64,000 bases of DNA from Coleofasciculus sp. FACHB-1120 (GTDB lineage Bacteria; Cyanobacteriota; Cyanobacteriia; Cyanobacteriales; FACHB-T130), in contig NZ_JACJTV010000010.1 in assembly GCF_014698845.1 (NCBI RefSeq), forward strand, positions 118,523-182,522. The letters are read 5' to 3'. The position numbers and the translations under genes are program-made. Positions 58,801-64,000 of this stretch are shown piece by piece. The notes below the pieces were generated by a model. That model did no database searches. It saw only the letters and a program-made list of their open reading frames with translations, and was not told the DNA's origin. Position 1 is the first letter of the stretch; the number at the start of each line of letters is the position of its first letter.

Positions 58801-59517
58801 ATTCTCTTCAGGAAACAACCAGTTAGAAGGATGATGCAGCAGGGCTATCTTGAAGTCATTGGGCGGCATCTGTTGATTCAAAGTCTCAAGCTGAAATCGA
58901 CCTGCCATCCAAAGCCGCCCCATCTCTTCTCGGCCAACTCCTCTAGATGACCAAGCTGAGTTAAATCCAGCAATACCTACACGTAACCCATTAAACTCTC
59001 GTGCATCAGCATAAATTAATCGATCGCGTCCTGTAAGGAGATGATCGTATCCATAGGTCTTAAGAAAATGAGCATAATCATCTAAACGATGAAGAAGTTG
59101 CTGCCAGTTTGCGTTAGTATTCTGAATACAACGAGTAATAGCGTCTAGGTTTCTCTGATCGCTAAGTAACCATTCTGTCTCAAAATCAGTTATGCGATCT
59201 CGATTAATATCATGATTGCCCGGTACAAGGAAAATATTTCGTTGCTCAATGGCTGGCTGAAAAGACTCTCGGACTGTTGTTAAGAAATGATGGGCTTCAC
59301 GAAATTGTTCTGCTATTGATTTTCCGTCACCACTTCCAATCTGCCCAAATGCGGCATCACCTGTAAAGAAAATCAGATCGGGTCTTAACCCATACTGCTC
59401 CTGCATTTTTTTAAGATCCTTGCAGAGAGTATCAGTAACTCGTTTAGCATCCCAACCAGTTCGTGGTTTACAAGCATGGAGATCCGAGAGATGTAGCCAA
59501 GTCAGCGTTTGAGCCAT
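55858..59517 (-). CDS. Metallophosphoesterase-NACHT-LRR protein (NLR-like)
   Basis: 1,219 aa from ATG at 59517 (MAQTLTWLHLSDLH); a longer frame starts 22 codons earlier without domain support. Domain 1 (1-330): calcineurin-like phosphoesterase with SDLH, GD at 53-54, GNHD at 100-103, LLHHP near 229, HGHEHRG near 258. Domain 2 (about 460-760): NACHT ATPase, P-loop IRGVAGSGKTTLLRWA (466-480), Walker B LVMFDGVDEVP with the small residue typical of NACHT. A helical region follows. Domain 3 (from about 1,010): eight or nine SDS22-like LRRs of 22 residues (PLANLTNLTQLDLSGTQVRDIS). NACHT-LRR proteins act as pathogen sensors in many bacteria; the phosphoesterase would be the effector (inference). Confidence 0.92.
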   Translation of the reverse strand: MAQTLTWLHLSDLHACKPRTGWDAKRVTDTLCKDLKKMQEQYGLRPDLIFFTGDAAFGQIGSGDGKSIAEQFREAHHFLTTVRESFQPAIEQRNIFLVPGNHDINRDRITDFETEWLLSDQRNLDAITRCIQNTNANWQQLLHRLDDYAHFLKTYGYDHLLTGRDRLIYADAREFNGLRVGIAGFNSAWSSRGVGREEMGRLWMAGRFQLETLNQQMPPNDFKIALLHHPSNWLFPEENPEFGDLLLRDYQFVLHGHEHRGWVRPDASTGHTVISAGACHEWSESKNNGYNFVQLDFVKRTGEVWLRQYDSTGGGWIPRLIANRTDDRGCWALKHLMPWIENLYNSVVAKKNSNPAVKVSIDNITIEITPESKVDRAEDYEARYRKAVANKLDYVQLFGIDVPRESKEYSLTVAYVSLNLSDEDEETIEAEELEGDINELTAKDQTTFPAEQVFDNLSDKGRLLIRGVAGSGKTTLLRWAAVQSATNESVFRDTARQKLPLIKSPLSKFDGEADATFLDNSGGWRQKIPFIIRLRDCLNGQLPRPGKFPLLLAKELPDPPANWIDDVLNSGRALVMFDGVDEVPQQARDETMREIRQLIKTYPENYYVVTTRPEAVERVEFIELGFVSARVEPMTPPDRDTFIDRWHDAMEVRLRNWNDPTDLRPLAKRLKQRLEATPAVARLTSNPLLCAVVCALHRARNENLPETPVELCEKLCEMLLDRRDKERLSIEAQKWIDEAYGRLEFRVRKGLLSQLAHHMVSSGVSAITEAEADRQITEALGSYNLSNINAIAIRRALVERSGMLQESSEQRIEFLHNTLKEFLAAERFVNIGDFQVLADHSHEASWQPVILFAVALPRDGSRFATNLVKAILEKTALDAPPKAHSKAARLEARKVRSQQFFFLRCCTNAYQLNESDINQAFDQLSKQLLPPQNMTDAVALASCGEAIIPYLKNRTGLKAAKRAACVRTLGLISDQRANDLLEKYLNDGTVTVAQELASFVDDWSKISLIREHVEESGHIPILVPTKFRDLSPLVNLTNLTQLNIWGTQVSDISALANLTNLTQMDLVQTQVRDFSPLANLTNLTQLRIWGTQVRDISPLANLTNLTQLDLFGIHVSDISALANLTNLTQLKIFGMQVSDISALANLTNLTQLDLFGMYVRDFSPLANLTNLTQLDLSGTQVRDISPLANLTNLTQLDLSGTQVRDISPLANLTNLTVIR
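55865..56430 (-). repeat. 66-bp tandem LRR-coding repeats
   Basis: Eight or more units of 66 bp, each coding for one 22-residue LRR. The two units nearest the stop codon are identical at the DNA level over their full length, and two consecutive units further in share long runs. The array ends with LTVIR and a stop directly after the last unit. Confidence 0.9.
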
Positions 59518-59585
59518 TGAGAGTTCCTTGTTAACCAGCTTCAAATTGTAGAGAGCGTCTACGCGATCGCACTTTCCCCACAATC

Positions 59586-59852
59586 CTATTTTGACTTTCG
59601 TTTCGACTTGGGTGGCGTTCGGTGTGCGCCAAAGTATTTTTCACTGCGGTAGCGAAGCCATACCCGCAACTGCTGCGGAATCTGGTCTTTTTGTTCTTTT
59701 GTCAGCGTGTTGTAAAGAGCTAAAGCGCGATCGCGTTCTCCCCGACAAGCAGCGTTCTTATGAGCATCCCAGTAGCTACGGGCAACCCGAATCCGCCGAC
59801 AGACTTCCTTAACTAGCGCTTCTCCCGTAAGGGGATTTTCCTGCTTTGCCAT
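59586..59852 (-). CDS. Conserved cyanobacterial hypothetical protein
   Basis: 88 aa, basic C-terminus (RTPPKSKRKSK). The string LTGEALVKEVCRRIRVARSYWDAHKNAACRGERDRALALYNTLTKEQKDQIPQQLRVWLRYRSEKYFG is conserved among cyanobacteria as far as I recall; some databases carry doubtful enzyme names for it. No catalytic motif visible. It precedes the NLR-like gene by about 70 bp on the same strand. Confidence 0.75.
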   Translation of the reverse strand: MAKQENPLTGEALVKEVCRRIRVARSYWDAHKNAACRGERDRALALYNTLTKEQKDQIPQQLRVWLRYRSEKYFGAHRTPPKSKRKSK

Positions 59853-59938
59853 ACTTCAATCAGAACGCCCTACCCTAAATCCTAACCCGTAGCATCAAGG
59901 CGATCGCTAATATTAAAATGTAGTCGATAACCCAAAAG

Positions 59939-60142
59939 GTGATGATGACAGTTGAGCAAATTGAAGCTGCTATCCTGAAGCTTCCGCCTGATGAATTTCA
60001 GAAATTTCGGGAATGGTTTTTGGAATTGGACGATCAGCGTTGGGACAATCAGTTAGAGAAAGACATTGCTAATGGCAAGTTAGAAGATTTAGCAGGGGAA
60101 GCGATCGCTGATTTTGAGGCTGGTCGCTATCGGGCAATTTGA
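59939..60142 (+). CDS. Antitoxin of a RelE/ParE-type pair (second locus)
   Basis: 67 aa (ATG at 59939, with a second ATG immediately after). MTVEQIEAAILKLPPDEFQKFREWFLELDDQRWDNQLEKD is the N-terminal motif of small cyanobacterial antitoxins. It overlaps the toxin frame by 4 bp (ATGA). Equivalent to the antitoxin at 5.96 kb in layout, though sequences are only loosely similar. Confidence 0.75.
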   Translation: MMMTVEQIEAAILKLPPDEFQKFREWFLELDDQRWDNQLEKDIANGKLEDLAGEAIADFEAGRYRAI

Positions 60143-60396
60143 TGCACTACACCACGCGCAGATTTTGGGAATGTTACAACACTCTACCTGAATCCGTGCA
60201 GCGGATAGCCGATCAATGCTACGAGTTGCTGAAAGCCGATCCATCTCACCCATCCCTCCATTTCAAAAAAGTTGGCAAGTATTGGTTAGTAAGAACAGGA
60301 CAAAGTTACCGAGCATTAGGTGTAGAAATCGAAAAGGGTATTCTATAGTTTTGGATTGGCACGCACGCAGAATACGATAATCTCATCGGCAAATAG
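60139..60396 (+). pseudogene. RelE/ParE-superfamily toxin with in-frame stop codon
   Basis: The frame begins MHYTTRRFWECYNTLPESVQRIADQCYELLKADPSHPSLHFKKVG, matching the 5.7 kb toxin family. A TAG at 60346-60348 stands where the paralogue has a Trp codon (YWFWIGTHAEYD). After it the frame continues correctly as FWIGTHAEYDNLIGK to 60396. The mutation TGG to TAG probably inactivates the toxin and leaves the antitoxin alone. Confidence 0.85.
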
Positions 60397-60648
60397 GATA
60401 GCGGCTACGCACTTGTAGGTGGTATGGGGTAAGAGCGATCGCATCGGTTGTTTTTCGCTGCACATAGCAGCGCGATCGCTCTCCCTTCATCGAAAATGCG
60501 ATCGCTAGGAAGATAGCTTTTGGCTGCGATTCACACGGCGCTGTTTTGCGATCGCTAAATTGCACATTCAGGCAATTGACATCTGCTTAAAATTCTGTAA
60601 GACGTGATCGCGATCGCACTGTTTCAATCCCCAATCCCCAGCCTAACT

Positions 60649-62961
60649 ATGCCATCTGTACCTGAACGACCGCTAAACTGGCTGTTACAACAGTTTCAGC
60701 TCAAGCCCGGTAAACCTGCGATTTCCTCTGGCTTGCGGACTCTTGCATTAGTGGGGGGGCCAATTGGTGTTGGCATCCTGACAGAGCGTGCGGCTGCTAG
60801 TACGATCGCGGTGATGGCTGCCTTGTTCGTGGGAATGGTGGATGTGGGTGGAGCGTACCGCCAGAAGGCGACTGCTACAATCTCCGCGACGATTGGAGTT
60901 ACTATAGTCTTCCTAATCGCGAATCTGGTTAGCCACACCCTCTGGTTAGCAATCCCGACGACATTCTTTGTAATCTTCATTGCAGGCTTAGCGGGTCTAT
61001 ATGGCAGAATCCCGGCGACAGTCAGCTTGGTGACATCGCTGATGTTTGTCGTCTCGATTGCTAAATTTGCTTCCTTGCCCGATCTATCTACCGTGCTTCA
61101 GCAATGTGCGTTGTGTCTAGCGGGTGGCGCGTGGGCAACGGTATTGTCTCTGGGATTGTGGGTGCTGCGTCCTTATAAACCCGCTATGCAAGCAGTCGCC
61201 GCTTGTTATCGCACGTTGAGCAAATTTATTGGATCGGCAAGCGGGATCGGCTCAAATCCAGAGGATCGTCAGGAGTGGGCAACGCGATTTTTGCAAGCTC
61301 AAGATAATGTGACGCAGGAGTTAGTATCTGCTCGTAGCGTCTGGACGGCTGTGTGGACGAGGCAAGCAGCCGCTAATCTGCGAGGAAATCAATTACTCGT
61401 CTTGCTTGAGGATGCCACTCAAATTAGCAATTCGATTGTGGCATTAGTCGAAGTGTTAGCGATCGCGTCCGAGCGTCCCCTATTCGAGCGGATGCAAAGA
61501 GAAATTCAGCAAGTAATGGAACAATTGGCTATTGCTTTGAAAATGTTGTCAAAAGCGATCGCCAAAGACAAAAACTCCGTTCACCTAGAAGATTTGGATC
61601 GGGCAATTGAGGCGCTGGAACACCAGTGGCAAACCTTGCGCTCTCAAGTCCTTAATCAAACGAACAGCGTTCAGACCGATGACTATGCTGAATTTGTCAA
61701 CATTAGCAAAATGACAGCTAGTCTCAAACTACTGGCAGAGCAGCTTCACACCGATGCGGAAATTGTCACTGATTTGCAACGGGGAGAACGGCGCAGCATT
61801 GCTCAACGAGACATTTCCCTGCCGATGCAGCCAGAGCGTTCCTCAATAATTGATACGCTGAGGAATAATCTCTCGTTTCGCTCAGTTCTGTTTCGTCATG
61901 CGTTGCGGCTGGCGCTGATAGTAACCATCGCTGAATTCCTAGCTGAAGTATTGCAAGTACCGCAAGGCTATTGGGTGACTCTAACCGCTCTCGTTGCACT
62001 CAAGCCCGACTTTGGCGGAACATCTCAGGCAACCGTGCAACGAGTCATCGGCACCACATTAGGGGGAATCTTAGGCATTGCTCTAGTCTTGCTGCTGCAC
62101 AATTCAGTAGCGATCGCCATTTGTATCCTGCTACTCATGTTTGCTGCCATGTCGCTGCGACCCCTAAGCTACGGTATATTCATCACCCTGCTTACTCCTG
62201 TCATCATCTTGCTCCTCAACGTGACGGGTACAGGTGGTTTGCAAATTGGAGTATTGCGAATTGCCGATACTGTAGCTGGGGGAGTATTGGCGCTACTTGG
62301 TAGCTATCTGTTGTTCCCCAGTTGGGAGCGACAGCAGCTTCCGAGACAACTGGAAACTACGATTCGAGCCAATCTTGCCTACTTTCAACAAGTCATCGCC
62401 AGCTATCTCAATCCAGGACAAAATCCATCTTTTGACTCAATCAGAAACCTGCGCCATCAAGCAGCATTGGAGAATGCTAACGCGGCGGCGGCTGCTCAAC
62501 GTTTATTTGGCGAACCCCGTCACGTTCAAGGAGAAGTTGAACCCGTCACGACGCTAATACTCTACATTCGCGGCTTTTTCAGCTCAATCACAACCCTTGC
62601 AGAACATCGACGGGAATTTAGCGGAGAGTACCTCATTGCCGATCTCAAGCAATTTGCAGATGTTATTGTCCAGGTTTTGGAGAATTTAGCAGATGCTATC
62701 CAACAAGGACAGCCACCGCAACCTCTTCCAGCGTTGGATACTTATTTAGAAACAATTCACGAGCATATTGAACAATTACACGCAACTCGAATATCAGAGT
62801 TTGCCACCAATCCAAGTACCCTGACGGCTACAGTGCAAGCAGTTCGGGAACGAACTCCTGTTTCCACAGAACTGGATAGAATTGCCCGTGAAATTGCCGC
62901 TATGCACAGCGCGATTGCGCGTAACGCAGCGCCAAAAGCGATCGCCCGTCTGCAAAAATGA
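60649..62961 (+). CDS. FUSC family membrane protein
   Basis: 770 aa from ATG at 60649 (an earlier GTG at 60604 is less likely). Two membrane bundles: residues about 30-180 (LRTLALVGGPIGVGILTERAAASTIAVMAALFVGMVDVGG, FVVSIAKFASL) and about 430-580 (ALRLALIVTIAEFLAEVLQVPQGYWVTLTALVALKPDFGGTSQATVQRVIGTTLGGILGIALVLLL). They are separated by a cytoplasmic helical domain. FUSC proteins are aromatic acid or p-hydroxybenzoate efflux-like carriers (AaeB, YccS type). No partner adaptor is adjacent. Confidence 0.9.
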   Translation: MPSVPERPLNWLLQQFQLKPGKPAISSGLRTLALVGGPIGVGILTERAAASTIAVMAALFVGMVDVGGAYRQKATATISATIGVTIVFLIANLVSHTLWLAIPTTFFVIFIAGLAGLYGRIPATVSLVTSLMFVVSIAKFASLPDLSTVLQQCALCLAGGAWATVLSLGLWVLRPYKPAMQAVAACYRTLSKFIGSASGIGSNPEDRQEWATRFLQAQDNVTQELVSARSVWTAVWTRQAAANLRGNQLLVLLEDATQISNSIVALVEVLAIASERPLFERMQREIQQVMEQLAIALKMLSKAIAKDKNSVHLEDLDRAIEALEHQWQTLRSQVLNQTNSVQTDDYAEFVNISKMTASLKLLAEQLHTDAEIVTDLQRGERRSIAQRDISLPMQPERSSIIDTLRNNLSFRSVLFRHALRLALIVTIAEFLAEVLQVPQGYWVTLTALVALKPDFGGTSQATVQRVIGTTLGGILGIALVLLLHNSVAIAICILLLMFAAMSLRPLSYGIFITLLTPVIILLLNVTGTGGLQIGVLRIADTVAGGVLALLGSYLLFPSWERQQLPRQLETTIRANLAYFQQVIASYLNPGQNPSFDSIRNLRHQAALENANAAAAAQRLFGEPRHVQGEVEPVTTLILYIRGFFSSITTLAEHRREFSGEYLIADLKQFADVIVQVLENLADAIQQGQPPQPLPALDTYLETIHEHIEQLHATRISEFATNPSTLTATVQAVRERTPVSTELDRIAREIAAMHSAIARNAAPKAIARLQK

Positions 62962-63001
62962 CTTTTGTTCCGCTTTCATTGTTAACTTACACAGAGCAGA
63001 T

Positions 63002-63412
63002 ATGAAATCGCCCAAAGAAGTTCTACACGATTGGGTTGCTGCCTATAACGCTTGCGATCCTTATGCACTCATCGAGCTTTATCACGATGATGCCATCAAC
63101 CATCAGGTTGCCTTTGGTGCCCCACTTCAAGGGCGCGAGGTACTGCTTGAGAGTTTCATCGCCTTCTTCAATGCCTTTCCAGACAACTACACGCATCCTG
63201 AAAATATCTTCGAGGATGGTGAGTGGGCGATCGTTGAGTGGAGCGGTGGCGGTACATTCTTGGGTGAGCTTGGCGGCAACCCACCAACCGGCAAGAGTTT
63301 CACACTGCGCGGGTGTGGCTTCTTTCAGGTCATTGATGGCAAAATTGGTTTTCAGCGTGGCTACATAGACAAGTACACCTGGTTCACGCAAATTGGTTTA
63401 CCTGTCTCATAG
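63002..63412 (+). CDS. NTF2-like / SnoaL-type ester cyclase family protein
   Basis: 136 aa from ATG at 63002; frames from further upstream overlap the FUSC gene. KSPKEVLHDWVAAYNACDPYALIELYHDDAINHQVAFGAPLQGREVLLESFIAFFNAFPDNYTHPENIFEDGEWAIVEWSGGGTFLGELGGNPPTGKSFTLRGCGFFQVIDGKI is the alpha+beta cone fold used by SnoaL polyketide cyclases and related proteins. The substrate is not known. It follows the FUSC gene by 40 bp and may share its transcript. Confidence 0.88.
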   Translation: MKSPKEVLHDWVAAYNACDPYALIELYHDDAINHQVAFGAPLQGREVLLESFIAFFNAFPDNYTHPENIFEDGEWAIVEWSGGGTFLGELGGNPPTGKSFTLRGCGFFQVIDGKIGFQRGYIDKYTWFTQIGLPVS

Positions 63413-63904
63413 GCTTGTAAGTGTTGCACAATAACTAAGCTCAACTGAGTGTCCGCAGCGAAAGCGGCTTAACTCCGTCGTTAGTCTTCTGAGTTTATCG
63501 GTCGGACAGCACTGTGAAGGTTATCTATTTATGTTTATGTTTAGGCTCAAATTAGGGCGAAGTTGCCGGTGAGACACTGCTTTGAGCTGATAGGCAAACA
63601 ACGCTGCGCGTAGGCATCACTGCGATCGCTAGCTTCTCAACAGCCATCTACAATTGTCAGGCGCGATTGCACTCGTGCCTGTGTTGGGTGAGTGCGATCG
63701 CTCGCGATCTCGATCGTCAAAACGGCATATTGAGTTGCTGATGCAGGGGAGATCGGGTCACTATGCCTTTGTATCTCAGCTACCAACTTGAGATACACTT
63801 TTTATTTTCGGCTCTTTCGGAATTGGTATGGAAATGTTCTAAGTAGCTGGGACTAATTAAATATAAGATGGGATAGGTTCTCTAAACGGAGTGTTCCATT
63901 ATTT
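63413..63904. other. Intergenic region before the transposase
   Basis: Spacer with several HIP1 octamers and GCGATCGCTCGCGATC near 63.69 kb. The terminal inverted repeat of the transposon is not evident. No gene is supported. Confidence 0.35.
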
Positions 63905-64000
63905 ATGCCAGCTCCGATTCGGATTATCTTAAGCGAAGCAGAGGACTCGATGTTGAGCGAGTTGCGAGTTGCCCAAACAGTGCCGCAACGCACTCGTGAC
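63905..64000 (+). mobile_element. IS630-type transposase (N-terminus, cut by window edge)
   Basis: From ATG: MPAPIRIILSEAEDSMLSELRVAQTVPQRTRD, which is the start of the helix-turn-helix domain of IS630-like transposases (the usual continuation is RAHMIRLNA). The insertion sequence continues beyond the right window edge, so its state cannot be judged. Confidence 0.8.

Overview
The window is cyanobacterial. The octamer GCGATCGC (HIP1) recurs through spacers and genes, and the families are typical of cyanobacteria (xisH/xisI, DUF4336, a DevBCA-type exporter, a MASE1 hybrid kinase, fasciclin, an IS630-type transposase). Short palindromic repeats are frequent. The gene content suggests a large, probably filamentous genome; I do not assign a genus.

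The most striking region is 7.4-13.7 kb: a dense array of 44 tRNA or tRNA-like genes, all on the minus strand, reading from a probable promoter near 13.64 kb. It covers nearly all amino acids, but many members are odd. All four leucine-anticodon tRNAs are class I. Two arginine tRNAs have shrunken D-arms. Two tRNAs carry 22-23 nt palindromic inserts in the T-loop. Two 71-nt cloverleaves have a non-tRNA T-loop (GGCAGTA) with compensatory changes in their stems. Embedded in the array are a putative homing endonuclease on the opposite strand, a coiled-coil protein gene, and an RNA segment at about 9.41-9.54 kb. That segment carries a near-complete copy of the 23S rRNA GTPase-associated centre (helices 42-44) plus the sarcin-ricin loop, in non-ribosomal order and only about 50 nt apart. 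I read the locus as a collection of translation-machinery mimics. A decoy or reserve role against toxins that attack tRNA or rRNA is my inference only.

0-7.4 kb: a truncated GTPase gene, a secreted protein, tRNA-dihydrouridine synthase, a TPR protein, an ATP-grasp protein, a toxin-antitoxin pair and a DUF4238-like protein. Decayed outliers of the array (a Lys-like tRNA and a half tRNA-like element) lie among them.

13.9-28.4 kb: metallophosphoesterase, DUF697 GTPase, RibD-like reductase, DUF4336 protein, lipoprotein, PadR regulator with pirin, fasciclin, HNH nuclease, TVP38/DedA membrane protein, and xisHI followed by a chimeric pseudogene.

28.4-40 kb: an OLD-type ATPase/TOPRIM protein, NudC, a two-gene phosphorelay locus, an MFS transporter, and a DUF3696 ATPase with a companion gene (candidate defence pair).

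40-54.3 kb: ArsR/SRPBCC/VOC genes, a TetR-controlled DevBCA-like exporter with two clear operators, an RluA-type pseudouridine synthase with an in-frame repeat insertion, a WD40 protein, an ABC exporter, AraC, MAPEG, DUF4336 and SDR genes.

54.3-64 kb: a second WD40-like protein, a metallophosphoesterase-NACHT-LRR protein (NLR-like candidate immune protein) with near-identical LRR units, a toxin-antitoxin pair whose toxin has an in-frame stop, a FUSC-family membrane protein, an NTF2-like protein and the start of an IS630-type transposase.
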